Part shown: piece by piece, positions 1 through 10,341 of the stretch | Numbering within the stretch: position 1 is the first letter of the stretch | How the letters are laid out: each line of letters opens with the position of its first letter | From: Tethya wilhelma | Taxonomy: Eukaryota; Porifera; Demospongiae; Tethyida; Tethyidae | Assembly (NCBI GenBank): GCA_964030475.1 | Contig: CAXIPT010000014.1 | Span: forward strand, 157,822-221,821 | DNA: 64,000 nt | Direction of reading: 5' to 3' | Made by a program: the position numbers and the translations under genes | The notes under the pieces: generated by a model | Database searches by the model: none | What the model saw: the letters and a program-made list of their open reading frames with translations, nothing else | Told to the model about the DNA's origin: nothing

Positions 1-1
1 G

Positions 2-778
2 GACTATCATCACCAACTCTATGCTATAGGATTAGTTCTTGAGAACCCACAGATGTACCTTGGTGAAGTCTGTTCTAAAATTAAGGCAGTGACGAATACT
101 GAGGTATCTCCTTCTACTGTTTGCAGGTTATTGAGTAGTTATGGTCTCACTAGAAAGAAGATTCAGCATGTAGCCCTACAAAGAAGGTTGGACCATAGAG
201 GATTGTACATAGCCAATGTTTCTTCTTTCCCCAAAGAACAACTAGTGTTTGTAGATGAAACTGGCTGTGATAACCGTGAAATGCTTCGGAAGTTTGGATA
301 TTCATTTCGAGGTGAGAGAGCCATTTGTCAAAAACTCCTGATCCGTGGAAAAAGAATTTCGGCTATAGCTGCAATATCATGGACATCTGGTATTGTTGCT
401 GTAGATCTTACTACAGAGAGTGTTGACAGGTTTGCATTCTATGATTTTGTGTGTGGAACACTAATACCCAACATGCATCCATACGATGGAGTGAGTGCAA
501 ACTCTGTCATTGTCATGGACAATTGCTCCATTCACCATGTTGATGAGGTTCAAGAGCTACTAAATAATGCAGGAATACCAGTTATTTACTTACCCCCATA
601 TAGCCCAGACTTAAATCCAATAGAAACAACATTTAGTTTTGTAAAGTCATACTTGAAAAAACATGATGATGTAATGGATGCATTCCCTAATAAAATAACA
701 CTTGTCAAAGCTGCATTTGATTCCATACCAATTGAATACTGTCAGTCTTGGATTAAACAATCACAATGCTACAGCTAA
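2..778 (+). CDS. Tc1/IS630-type DD34E transposase, 5'-partial
   Basis: This is a cut-and-paste transposase that would act in the nucleus on its own terminal repeats. The frame is open from base 2 through an ATG at 53 to TAA at 776-778, so the N-terminus lies outside the window. Counting from that ATG, residues 1-45 look like the second helix-turn-helix of Tc1-type enzymes. The catalytic triad is visible: D68 in FVDETGCD, D156 in IVMDNCSIHH, and E191 in the box YLPPYSPDLNPIE. Exactly 34 residues separate D156 and E191, the DD34E spacing of the Tc1/IS630 superfamily. No stop or frameshift interrupts the visible part, so this copy may be young. No terminal inverted repeat is seen downstream, where the next gene converges 30 bp away. 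The family call is firm; activity is unknown. Confidence 0.9.
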   Translation, partial: DYHHQLYAIGLVLENPQMYLGEVCSKIKAVTNTEVSPSTVCRLLSSYGLTRKKIQHVALQRRLDHRGLYIANVSSFPKEQLVFVDETGCDNREMLRKFGYSFRGERAICQKLLIRGKRISAIAAISWTSGIVAVDLTTESVDRFAFYDFVCGTLIPNMHPYDGVSANSVIVMDNCSIHHVDEVQELLNNAGIPVIYLPPYSPDLNPIETTFSFVKSYLKKHDDVMDAFPNKITLVKAAFDSIPIEYCQSWIKQSQCYS

Positions 779-808
779 ATATTTTTCAGTTCTGTAATAT
801 TATATTGT

Positions 809-1811
809 TCAAAATTTCTTGACATCGTCCATAATTGTAGATTGAAATTCATCATATTGTTGCTTAGTAATTGCACCTTTTTCAAGTAATTCATGCCATT
901 TTAGAAGTTGATCAACACATTGCCCTCTGAGGTTAATTCGCTTGCTTGGGGACACGACAGATGACTTACTACCACTTACTTTCCAAAATGGCTTGTCTGG
1001 AGGGAAATCAAGTGAATCATGCTTTTTCATCATATACATGTGTGCCCACGATCGTAGTTGTTCACCACTGTACTTGTCTTTGTGTTTTTCACGAAGTGTA
1101 TCCTCAATCTCCTCAACCTGAGCCATTTTATCTATGTGCTTGTCATATGACTTCCGAGAAACCTTTGCTGAAGTACCACTATTTGAATCTTCGTTAGGAC
1201 GTTTAGTACCTCGAGTTGTTTCCGGTGATGGACCAAAACACCACAATGTAATTTCATAGGGCTTTCTCTTATGACAACTGTACATCTGATCTAGATCGGT
1301 ACTTGACGATAGCCATCTCTGCTTACCACGGAGTCCATGCCCTGGCTCAATATATCCTAATTGTGTGATGGGATCACCAATCTTATCATTATGTTCAGCT
1401 AACATTTGTTTCTTCAATTCCTCAACAGTTTGAAACTTTTGCTTTGATGTCAACTGGACAATTTCAAATTCTGATTTCTTTTTAGGATTGCAAACTTTGA
1501 TTGAATAGTTGTATGATGCAGATGAGGTAAGGGCAGTAGTCACTGTGGTTGAGTTGAGTCTTGATTGGGCTGTATGTGCCAAACTACCAATCACCTATAT
1601 AATTATTGAAATTACATAAAGATACTTTGTGTATGTAGTCTCGCAGTCCCCATAAAAGTAACAATTGTCCAAAATTTGTGTCAGTATGGATGTGCGTTAA
1701 TTAGAGGGAAATCACAGTGCAGCTTACCTTCACAATCACAGGGCTTTGTGACAGTGTTGTGCCAACATTAATGGAACAACCACCATCATTGCTTGAGCTC
1801 GAACAAGCCAT
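809..1811 (-). CDS. two-exon orphan protein with ubiquitin/PB1-like fold and SHOCT-like tail
   Basis: Exon 1 is 1811-1728 and exon 2 is 1594-809. The intron has a GTAAGC donor and a TATAG acceptor, both in phase 0, giving 289 residues starting MACSSSSNDGG. An ORF reading that starts exon 2 with methionine is wrong: that codon is GTG and lies just inside the splice acceptor. Residues about 55-145 alternate strands and charged turns (YSIKVCNPKKK through YEITLWCFG), suggesting a beta-grasp ubiquitin/PB1-like domain. A basic, Ser-rich linker follows. The last 35 residues (VDQLLKWHELLEKGAITKQQY) resemble the short SHOCT motif (Leu-rich helix, Gly-x-[IL]-[TS], second helix). I do not recognise the protein as a whole. 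It is convergent with the transposase and could be host or element-borne. The gene model is solid; the domain statements are inference. Confidence 0.7.
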
Positions 1812-2674
1812 CTTTCGCGGTGTCCAAAAGTCGCACTGTATTTGCTTGAGACACTCTCGGACACTCTACTGTCAGATAACTTGAACTTGTCTTCGCTTCG
1901 TGACACATGGCAAGTCCCCTCCCCTTTCACGTGCACGCTTTACGCGCGCGCGCGCACGCTAATGTTCAAATGCACCCGCTTCTCATAAGATTTTCAGGAT
2001 ATATACTGATAAAAAGAAAGTCATATGACAAGGCATATACTGACCAATATGTGGCCTATAGGACGAACGGTNTATTCTTCACTGATCTTAAAAGCCACCT
2101 TCCCACCATCAGCAAGAGTCAGACTAACAGCCATCGAGAACACGTGAATACATGATCAAGCATGGAATTGCAGAGATTTAAAGCAAACTGCGGATTACTG
2201 ATAAAATATAACTTGTGCACTAGCAGTCTGAACACACACAACAATAAATGTATAGTAAATTGGATATTAATAAGTTCTTACAAATCACTTCCTCTTCCCC
2301 CCTCCCCCCCTCCCCACATCTCCATCAGAGATAAATACACACTGTTATACATTGCCACTCTTGCACTTTGGGCTGTTGTCAGTGCACCCCAACAGTGTCA
2401 TGATGAGATCAAGCAATGCAATGAATTGATCTGATCACTGTGAATGCCATCCATCATAAGTGAGCAGGATTAATTATTGTGCACAATACTGAGCCATACC
2501 ATACTATAGAGTGGCATCTGCATTGTGGCCAGCTTGCGCGAGCACATAATTATGGCTAAAACCTTTATTGAGTGCAAAAAGGGTTAAAATTTTCACTGGC
2601 TAACGTTCTGCTTAACGCCACTAGTTAAGCCTCGGCGCGTGAGTATCACGTGCAGAGGATTACGGTAGTCGTTT
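1812..2674. other. 5' flank and intergenic DNA of the orphan gene
   Basis: A CpG-rich alternating purine-pyrimidine stretch (1935-1960, ACGCGCGCGCGCGCACGC) lies about 130 bp upstream of the orphan gene's ATG and probably marks its promoter. A single N at 2072 is an assembly join. I see no convincing coding exon on either strand. Confidence 0.45.
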
Positions 2675-2700
2675 TGTGTGTGTGTGTGTGTGTGTGTGCG
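2675..2700. repeat. (TG)n microsatellite
   Basis: About 13 perfect TG units, near the left edge of the dispersed repeat copy that follows. Confidence 0.95.
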
Positions 2701-2785
2701 TCTGTCTGTTACTAGATAATGTGAAGAATGGCCGCTCTATGGTTCAAGCCGAAGGTACTTACGTTCATGAATCGAAATTATCTTG

Positions 2786-3292
2786 AAAATGGTTGTGTAG
2801 AATCTTGCAAGACACTGTAGTTTCTGAGATACGAGGCTTTTGTGCTTCTCTGAACGCTTACCTTCGAAACCGCACCCATAAATCACGCCCCACGTGTAGT
2901 GTGCGTTATCTAGAAATACAGCTGGACTGGATGTGCTTCAGATGGCTCTCAGCCTCTGTGGATGTGATGTGCTTGGCTCAGGTGCTTGCACAGGCTCAAT
3001 TGATTGCAAGCTAAAATTCTGAGCTTACAAGTTAGTTGTGTCAGTGTGTTTACCAGTGAAGTTCCACTCAGTGTCACATATGCTTCAGCTAAGCTGCATG
3101 GTCACCAAGTAGTACTGTACTGATATTACATGATTCAGGTAGCCCATAGGTTTGCTCAATAGCATCTGACAACAGCTGATATAATCATAGCATTGCTCAT
3201 CTCTGTCTGTGATTTATGTTGCCTTATCAGCTAGTCAGTTGCAAGTTACAGAGTGTGCCGCCGAGGCTTGTGCACCACCGGTGCCTTTATTG
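2786..3292 (+). repeat. dispersed repeat, copy 1 (inverted copy at 27120-27547)
   Basis: This block aligns over nearly its full length with the reverse complement of 27120-27547. Shared landmarks include TTGCAAGACACTGTAGTTTC, TCAATTGATTGCAAGC, a CTGATATTACATGATTCAGG box, and a terminal box GAGGCTTGTGCACCACCGG. Identity is imperfect, so the copies are old. Both have a CA/TG microsatellite at the same end. The core TAGTGTGCGTTATC also appears, diverged, near 4555 and 14225. No convincing reading frame is conserved between copies. Confidence 0.75.
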
Positions 3293-3332
3293 ATTTAGGT
3301 ACCACCACGCCGAGGCTTGTGCACCACCGGTG

Positions 3333-4307
3333 GCTAATTTTTATCTGACGCACCCTTTTGGGACTTAGAAATTTTTGCAAGGTCATCTCTAGGAAAAGGT
3401 CGTCACAATTAAATAGGTTTAGAGCTTGAAATTTGACTGTTTTACTTGTACTCTTGAGCTGAGTGTCCATCTGCAGATAAAAAAACAAAGGTAGAGAGCA
3501 CTAGCTAGCTAAAGCTATAGTCTCAGTGACTTTCACCGTGATTGCCCATTGGCATTGCTGTCATGATGGCCTTTTGTGTCTGCTTTGATTTTCTACATAA
3601 TCAGTCAGTGATCAGTCAAGAAGTCGACATAGCTGAGTACATGCAGCAGCAGTGATCCAATGCTTGAATGTGGCATGCTGGCTAGCAACTGCACTGCAAG
3701 TTGTGAAGCCAAAGGCTTGAGAGTTAGATGATGAGCCTGAAATAAGTCAGTTTTTTGTAATGATACATACTTTACTAGTTTCAGAAGTCTGCATTGATCA
3801 GTAGCCTAGTAGGCTGAATAAGGCATGCAGCTCAGTAAGTTGAGACTTGTGACACCATATTATTATCATAGATTATTATGATAATAGAATCATGTATGCA
3901 TGAAGTTGGATTGTATAAAGTGGCTGTATCTGTGGAGATTGAACTTCTGCAGAGGCTTTTGATCACTTCTCACAATCTGATTGAGTAGAACAATACTTAA
4001 TGAGTTTATTTCACTTGCTTTCATATATAGGCAGTCTCTGGCAGACTGTATATGCAATCTTTCTCATCTTCTCCCTTCCAGTCTCCTCTTGCCAATGGCC
4101 TCCAGGTGGTGGATCTCACTCAGGCCCCTCTGGCTCACACTCATGAGGAGACAACTTGAAGAAATCGGAGTTTGAGTACCAAACTGATAGTCAAGCTTAA
4201 TTGCTTGCATGCAATGTGTATACACTCCACATGACGACCTTTACCAGCGTGTTGACCTCGTGAAAAATTTCGAAGTCCCGAAAGGGTGCGTCAGATAAAA
4301 ATTAGCC
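3333..4307. mobile_element. 975-bp non-autonomous DNA transposon with long TIRs and 8-bp TSD
   Basis: The two ends are inverted repeats of about 47 bp with few mismatches. Both begin GCTAATTTTTATCTGACG and continue through CACCCTTT(T/C)GGGACTT. The element is flanked by the 8-bp direct repeat CACCGGTG at 3325-3332 and 4308-4315, itself a palindrome, except for one extra C at the right edge. It is inserted inside the terminal GTGCACCACCGGTGCC box of the neighbouring dispersed repeat. Eight-base duplications are typical of hAT elements. No transposase frame is present, so it would depend on an enzyme encoded elsewhere. Confidence 0.8.
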
Positions 4308-4318
4308 CACCGGTGCCT

Positions 4319-5900
4319 TTATTGGATACGGTGGCTGGCTAAAGTGCAGCGTTGAATTCCACGGCTATGCAAATACGCATGACGACCTTTACCGAAATCC
4401 AAAAAGTGTATATTAATATCGCACAGTTGATTTCATGAGATTGATCATAGATAATATTATAGCCCTAGCCGGAGTATATTATCTATGGATTGATTTTGTG
4501 GAGTTGATTTGGTGAGATCTGATCCGGAGGGAAGATACCCATCAATTACGCCCCGTATAGCGTGCGTTATCAAGAAACATTACAGCTTAAAATCATGCAG
4601 CAGAAGGACTTGAGTTTGGCTGGCTTAGCGGCTTGGACAGGTAAGAAACTCAATGATTAAAAGTTGATTAAAATAGTGAGATAATACTTTGTGTAAATGT
4701 ATTCATCATAGTAGGTTAGTTGTGTATTTTGTGTTAATGCCCAGGCTGACTGGCATAGATACTGAGCTAGCTACTAAGCCGCATTGCAAGTATTGCAAGC
4801 ATCAAAGTGAATTTCTAAACAGAGGTTATTATAACTAGGTATGCATACTGACATGTTTTAATGGTTGTGCATGCTAGTTGTGTGCGCCGAGGCTTATGCA
4901 CCGTGGGTGCCTTCATTACTGATGCACAGATAAACAGCTCCTGGCATAGCCCAGCAATTTTGCTGTGGGCCGTCTTCTGATCATCTGCAAGAGATTTCTT
5001 TCGTCTAGAAGTGTTTAGTTCATGAACAATGCATTGTTTTAAATTTTGTTGCTCATTAAGTATCCAAGAAATGCACAGCAGCAGTACTTTATTAGAATAA
5101 TTATTAATCAATGAACAAAATTTGTACGTTGATTGGGAATGTTCATTCTAGTTTCATACCTTTGCTAATAATTAATTTTTAAAGCTTAGTACTGGTGGAA
5201 CAAATTTTTGGATTAAAGCCAAGCAAGCCATCCAATGTATTGACAAAATGTTAGGGACCTTGGGTGATTCTTGGAACAGTATGGCCAAATCATGGAAGTT
5301 GAGTCGACCTGCAGCTTCACAAACCACTAGATTAGCTTAAGCTTCTCGAGACCTTAACACCATGATATTTATTTGGATTGTGTATACCAGTTGATTATTG
5401 TGTATAAAGTTAGTTGATTGAATCTGTCCAGCAAGACATTAACATTTTCAACGAATTGGTTGTGTCTGTCCTCTATATAGATCCATGGTCATGCTAGCTT
5501 TTGTATAATCTGACGTTCTTTCATACTAGAAAGCCTATCGTATATAGTTCTCCTTGTTTGGAGGGGAGCTAAAAAATTTACAGCTGCATGAGCTTCAGTC
5601 CTGTGACAAGTATACCTGTCACAAACGGAATTCACCATGTGTAGAATACCCTTTGTGTTAGTCACAGTTTATTGCATATTATTTGAGCACCAAGGGTTAA
5701 TTAAGCAGGCTCAATTTTAACATGATAGTTTGATTAAACTTATGTTCAAAATAGTTTGGATACAAGTGTACAATAGTAATTATAACATTATATTATTATG
5801 TATTGGGTAGTTCCCTAAGAGTCTCAGCTGCTAAATTCTTCTAGAGTGCTGCTAACTATCAATGCTCTTGGCAGAGATAAAAGGCCTCCCTGCCTCTGAG
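4319..5900 (+). repeat. duplicated unit, copy A (pairs with 14118-16132)
   Basis: Copy A is roughly 99% identical to copy B apart from three structural differences. B lacks about 130 bp (near 4407-4535 here), B carries a 562-bp transposon at the site after 4764, and single-base indels are scattered. The unit contains exon-like pieces. ATGCAGCAGAAGGACTTGAG runs into a good donor, CAG/GTAAGA, at about 4640. A piece around 5180-5340 reads TGGTNFWIKAKQAIQC to a stop. The phases of these two pieces do not join directly. Copy A stops exactly at the N at 5901, where the sequence of B is no longer followed. Confidence 0.85.
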
Positions 5901-5901
5901 N

Positions 5902-6897
5902 ATTCCTTACAGGGGGAATTCAGCACAACCTGGCTCGACTTACTATTTGCAGAAGGTCTCACATGATGTATTTGGTCTTGTAGATCACAGAGATGGTAAA
6001 CAACATATCACGCTGTTCGACGAAAGTATTGGTCCAAAAAATACTGACCATACAATTTCTATCATTGAAGGCTACATCAACAAAATCACCGACTGTCACC
6101 CATGGATTCGAAGAGTGTTGTTGTTTCTAGACAATACTTCTAATACAAACAAGAATCGTTACTTGTTCAGTTGGGGAATGGAGCTAGTCGATCAGAGGAA
6201 ACTTGACTATGTACGCTTTAGCTTTATGGTTGCAGGACACACGAAATTCGCACCTGATCGTCTTTTTGCTCAAGTATCGAATAGCTATAACTGTCGTGAT
6301 GTGTTTACTATAGAGGAGCTGAAAGACATTTGCAATATGCATGCACAAACCACTATTGAAGATGGTACAGCAGTCCTACAGTGGCGAGAATGTCTCCAAA
6401 ACAAATACTCTACTCTTCCAGGAACCAGGAAGTACCACGACTTCATGATCGCCCGCTCATATGATCAGTCGGTTGTAATGAAAGTTAGAGAGAGTTGCTA
6501 TCATGGGTCATTTAGCAGTTCACCTTTGAAGGTAATTGATGAACATGCAGTTGGTATACCCACCAACAACTACAAAGAAACAATTTTCCGTAGTCTATCA
6601 AGTGAAAAACTTGAGAACATGAAACTTATGTACAATCAGTTTATTCAACCTGATCGACGTCCTGATTACCTTCCACCATTTGTTTCAACAGTAGCAGTGA
6701 CTGCAGGACCTGGTGGTAGCTCATCAGATGGAGCATGTGGTAGTGGTGACCAATTGGTGCCTCCTCCAGCAAAACGACCACGTAAGCAGAGTTCGTGTTC
6801 GACCCCTGGGTGTGACGGAAGTGGCCACAAGAACCCAGCATATCAGTCAAGAGGACATACTACCAGGGCAGGTTGCCCTTTATACACCAGCAATTAG
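5902..6897 (+). CDS. DUF7869-like transposon-type protein with C-terminal MYT1-like zinc finger, 5'-partial
   Basis: The frame is open from the base after the N at 5901 (starting IPYRGNSAQPGSTYY) to TAG, giving 331 residues with the N-terminus lost in the assembly join. The core matches the DUF7869 pattern of metazoan transposon-like proteins: acidic FLDNTSNTNKNRYLF, then FSFMVAGHTKFAPDRLF. It may be an RNase-H-like fold, which is inference. After a Gly/Ser-rich linker the last 34 residues hold C299-x4-C304-x4-H309-x9-H319-x5-C325. CSTPGCDGSGH is almost identical to the MYT1-type C2HC finger start, with two extra residues before the second His. It is convergent with the OTU ORF 285 bp downstream. 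It is likely element-encoded, and the finger would target DNA or nucleosomes. Confidence 0.75.
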   Translation: MPYRGNSAQPGSTYYLQKVSHDVFGLVDHRDGKQHITLFDESIGPKNTDHTISIIEGYINKITDCHPWIRRVLLFLDNTSNTNKNRYLFSWGMELVDQRKLDYVRFSFMVAGHTKFAPDRLFAQVSNSYNCRDVFTIEELKDICNMHAQTTIEDGTAVLQWRECLQNKYSTLPGTRKYHDFMIARSYDQSVVMKVRESCYHGSFSSSPLKVIDEHAVGIPTNNYKETIFRSLSSEKLENMKLMYNQFIQPDRRPDYLPPFVSTVAVTAGPGGSSSDGACGSGDQLVPPPAKRPRKQSSCSTPGCDGSGHKNPAYQSRGHTTRAGCPLYTSN

Positions 6898-7164
6898 CTT
6901 TGATCATTATGTGCAGTGTGTAAATTGTGCTGTATTATTGTGTGTGTTGATATTGAGTTATTATTCTATACCAGGAAGTCTACCCGGAAGTAGCATTTTT
7001 CCTACAGGAAGTGACAATAAATGCTTGGCTGAGGAAACAATCATCATGAATTCTATTTCCTAGTGCTCATAGTGCTCTCTATGACTGTTAGAATATAATT
7101 CAGCCAAAAAATGAACTTTGACCCATGCAAAATAATCTTTGATTTCTAAACACGGGTACCACAC

Positions 7165-7974
7165 ATACATAACTGATTGAACTTAGTCTGGCTTGCCAGC
7201 AAGCCAGACTATATTGAACTCTAATCTAGCTCCATACAGGACACTGTCTTGTTTAAAGTAGGTGGAGTGCAGGGTACTCTTGTTAGTGTGTATACTAACA
7301 ACACAGTCATAGTGAACCCCTGTGTGGTAGACCAGCTCAATATGGTTTGCTTTCCTAGGGAGGGCAGGAATTTCAGCATTGACAGGGTAATTGAGACTCT
7401 CTGCTTCACTGATGGGTCCTAGTTTGTGCCACGTCCATCTACCTTCACAAACTTGACAATAGTAGAGTGGGATCTGGAAATAAGTAGTAGCAGCTAGTAG
7501 TTCAACTTGTGTTCCCCACACAAATGGCTTTGCCATGTTTTGGGTATGGTCATCAATGGTTGTATTGTCAGAAGTAGTTAAGTAATGTGAAAACTGCTTT
7601 CTGTTTAGTATTTCAAACTTGACAAGAAGCTTTCTGATGGTGAGATGTTCTTCCTCATGATTGTATAGGTTGACGGAGAGAGAACGAAATATGCAGTTAC
7701 CATCTCCAAGTGTATGTCGGACCTTCCTTTCTTGTGTAGAGAGAAATTCAGCAGCACTGGTTTTTGGGTCACTCCTTGTTGGTGGTTTACTCCATGGGTC
7801 ACTAGATGTTTGAAGATTGAGCAATTTAACCTCATCTGGTTTGAGAGGGACATCAGAGACTGTTGGATTCATCTTAATAAAGGTAGGAAATGGCGTACAG
7901 ACTCCCTATCAATAATAGTGTGCATGATGCAAGGTGGTATGGTGCACACTCACACACACACACACACACACACA
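7165..7974 (-). mobile_element. OTU-bearing repeat, copy A
   Basis: Homology with 11112-11966 (opposite orientation) runs from a CA/TG microsatellite to a shared tail about 18 bp past a perfect palindrome. The palindrome has 13-bp arms, TAGTCTGGCTTGC, around a 2-base centre (7191-7218). The flanks beyond this differ between copies, so these are the element ends. A 3'-terminal palindrome plus an encoded OTU domain recalls Helentron-type rolling-circle elements, but no Rep or helicase is present. Confidence 0.6.
7183..7872 (-). CDS. OTU-domain cysteine protease, copy A
   Basis: A 229-residue protein starting MNPTVSDVPLKPDE. It is an OTU-family deubiquitinase-type cysteine protease. The Asp/Cys box is GDGNCIFRSLS (D57, C60) and the C-terminal histidine motif is GVHYDCVV (about H187). 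Length and motif spacing fit a minimal OTU domain with a short N-terminal extension. A pyrimidine-rich TTTCCTACC...AAG tract precedes the ATG, so it may be the last exon of a longer transcript. An inverted copy lies at 11271-11921; the two share a tail palindrome and a microsatellite head. Compared with copy B, copy A has one extra base near 7286, which shifts its last 35 or so codons. Which frame is ancestral cannot be told here. OTU domains are often carried by transposons, and the inverted-pair context favours that reading. Confidence 0.8.
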   Translation of the reverse strand: MNPTVSDVPLKPDEVKLLNLQTSSDPWSKPPTRSDPKTSAAEFLSTQERKVRHTLGDGNCIFRSLSVNLYNHEEEHLTIRKLLVKFEILNRKQFSHYLTTSDNTTIDDHTQNMAKPFVWGTQVELLAATTYFQIPLYYCQVCEGRWTWHKLGPISEAESLNYPVNAEIPALPRKANHIELVYHTGVHYDCVVSIHTNKSTLHSTYFKQDSVLYGARLEFNIVWLAGKPD

Positions 7975-8232
7975 NNNNNNNNNCAGCTATAGGCTCACAG
8001 AGGTGAAGGCAGCTATAGGCTCACAGAGGTGAAGACAGCTATAGGCTCACAGAGGTGAAGACAGCTATAGGCTCACAAAGGCGGACACAGGAAAGAGGTC
8101 ACTCAAAGGGAAAACAAATGATCTCAGTCATATGGCCTCTGAGTCAGGAGAGGTCTCAAATAGTATTGTCAATCTGAACAAAGGAGTATGGTTTCAAAGA
8201 AGTATGCACATGACATTGTACATTAAACCAAC

Positions 8233-8361
8233 CTTAATGTAAGCTGTGATGACCTTTGCCCTTGCCTGAGGGGTAATCTCTTTCAGGATTTCAGAAGAAA
8301 CAAGCAAAGCAAGTTGGTTGAAGGCACGTACCATTGACATGACATTGGGAGCTTGCTGTTC
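8233..8361 (-). CDS. second copy of RasGEF exon 5 on the misplaced contig
   Basis: This 129-base exon is the same as 45468-45596. It has a CACACACAG acceptor and an AAG/GTTGGT donor, phase 0 at both ends, and encodes EQQAPNVMSMVRAFNQLALL and onward to the helix ending TAYIK. It should not be counted as a separate gene. Confidence 0.88.
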
Positions 8362-8894
8362 CTGTGTGTGTGTGTGTGTGCACGTTTATAGTTTTAATGA
8401 CAAGTAACACCTTGAGTACATATCTACCTTATTTTAATATCTCAACGATAAACGAGCAAAGTGTATGACCGAACCATATAGTACATTCCAACTGTGCCAG
8501 TCTCTGGTGCATTATGATGAGTATTCTAGTACACTAAGTCTACTGCACGCTTGCCATTTGCAGTAGCTTGGCAACAACAAAGAGACAATAGAACAGCAAC
8601 TATCACAGGTGGTGGTCAACTGACCTACCACCTGGTAGGGTAATTACGTCTCTTTATCACCAGCAGAAAAACCTAATGAGATTCAAAACTGTTGCTAAGG
8701 TGACCCATGGAGTTATTATGGCCCTGTTTACTAGAAGCCACTTCTACTATCTCATGATCTCCATTCTGGGTGCTTCAGGAGATGAGACAAGCCAGTCTTG
8801 CTAAGGCTTTACACCCACAACATAGGAGTGTGCACATGTGTACACTCAGTACACCCACCATCAGTGAGCTGATGTCATCCATGTCATGACATGT

Positions 8895-8957
<63 letters not shown>

Positions 8958-8977
8958 GTGCATGTGTGCGTGTATGA

Positions 8978-9010
<33 letters not shown>

Positions 9011-9011
<1 letters not shown>

Positions 9012-10036
9012 CTAGTGCCTGGGCTTGGTTCTCCAACCAATGGGTGTATTGTCAATTTTCCACACTACAGTGGTTGTTGAGTTCTGGGGAGTGCCATTGC
9101 AATGTAACATTAATTTTGTACAGAGTCAAGGAAGCAAAACTCTTTAGTTAATGGCCAAACATTCTTGGAACCAGTGACTCTTCAACCCTTCTCACAACAT
9201 TAACCACTTAATTCTTGTGCACATCCAGATCACATCACACCATGTGTTTGAAGCATCAAATGACCATAACATTACAAGTGGGCATTGGACAAAGTATTAA
9301 CTGACCATGGACATATTCACTAACACTAACATGCATGTATACAACTTGAGGGTGTTGGTTGCACCATGATCACACACTACCCAACAGTAACACTTGTACA
9401 GAGAGGATCAAAGTTCATGTTCTATTTACTAGTCTAAGACATTAAAATAGCATATCAACAAAAATTCACTACTTAACAAACTTCAAACATTTTTTGACAG
9501 TAATGAGTAATACAGAAACCTGATCAAAACTAAGGAGAATCTTCTAGGAATGAAATTGTTTTGTTGCAGCTCTAAGAAATGGTTGCTTCAGACACATTAC
9601 AGGAGCAAGTACACATATCTGCGGATGTACTACAAAGGTTGTGTCACCCAGTAAGAAGCACCACACAATCACGAAGCTATAGTCTTTTAAGAAGCCTGGT
9701 TTACTTAACATTTAATACAATGTACTTCACAAGTACACAACAACATACATACAACAATAGATGTGCAACCTCTGAGATGCAGTGAAGACAAACAAACTAA
9801 CTGCTGTTTCCTACTATGTACTACATATACTGGCCTGTGAAAGACAGCATTGAGCAATCCTCACTGGTCAAAGAGCCCCAGTGAGCTTGATGTGGTGGTG
9901 TACAGATATTTGAAGCCTGAAGGGAATGCTACTAGGAGCCATGCTTTTAACACATCCCTCTTTACTATATACCACCCCAAAGACTACAGTCATAATACAT
10001 GGACTCTTATGTCAGTGGGAGACAGTGTGTCCTTAC
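9011..10036 (-). other. RasGEF intron 4 sequence on the misplaced contig
   Basis: About 1 kb between the displaced exon 4 and the TG tract before exon 5 copy. I see no other exon or element here. It represents intron sequence absent from the main locus. Confidence 0.6.
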
Positions 10037-10264
10037 CTTGGTATCTTTCTTCATCCATGCCTCATTCTGCACCTCCCCTGGTTCGATACTCCTGAGGAGC
10101 TCGGCATCCATCAGTGTCAGCTCCTCTGCCACCTCCTTGCTGCTGTACTGGTGGAGTTTCTTGGGGGAAGTGGTGTTGTGACTGGGGGTGTGAGGGGGGT
10201 CACTGGGGAATGACGAGGACTGGCTGTCACTGCTCATTAAACTGTCATCAAGATTGAGAGGAAC
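10037..10264 (-). CDS. displaced RasGEF exon 4 (start of the catalytic domain)
   Basis: A 228-base exon with a clean acceptor (ACACGCAG) and donor (AAG/GTAAGG), in phase 0 at both ends, encodes 76 residues. The first half is a Ser/Pro linker. The second half, KEVAEELTLMDAELLRSIEP followed by an EAW motif, is the canonical beginning of a CDC25-type RasGEF domain (A-x2-LT-x2-D-x2-L-x3-I-x-P). The main RasGEF locus lacks exactly this piece. Exon 3 there ends in phase 0 at 47233 and exon 5 begins in phase 0 at 45596, with the N gap between them. This exon therefore belongs to the gene at 42275-51312. Confidence 0.9.
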
Positions 10265-10341
10265 CTGCGTGTATGTACAAGTAGAGTACATGTATACCTT
10301 TCTATTCACATTAAGTGTATATGTACATGAACACTTGCGTG

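Noticed and set aside
1907..2155. 83-codon plus-strand frame upstream of the orphan gene
   Set aside because: It crosses an N, starts in the promoter CpG tract, and shows no motif or splice context.
8775..9080. His-Thr or Cys-Val frames around 8775-9080, and similar ones at 10311-10541 and 17436-17729
   Set aside because: These are translations of CA/TG microsatellites.
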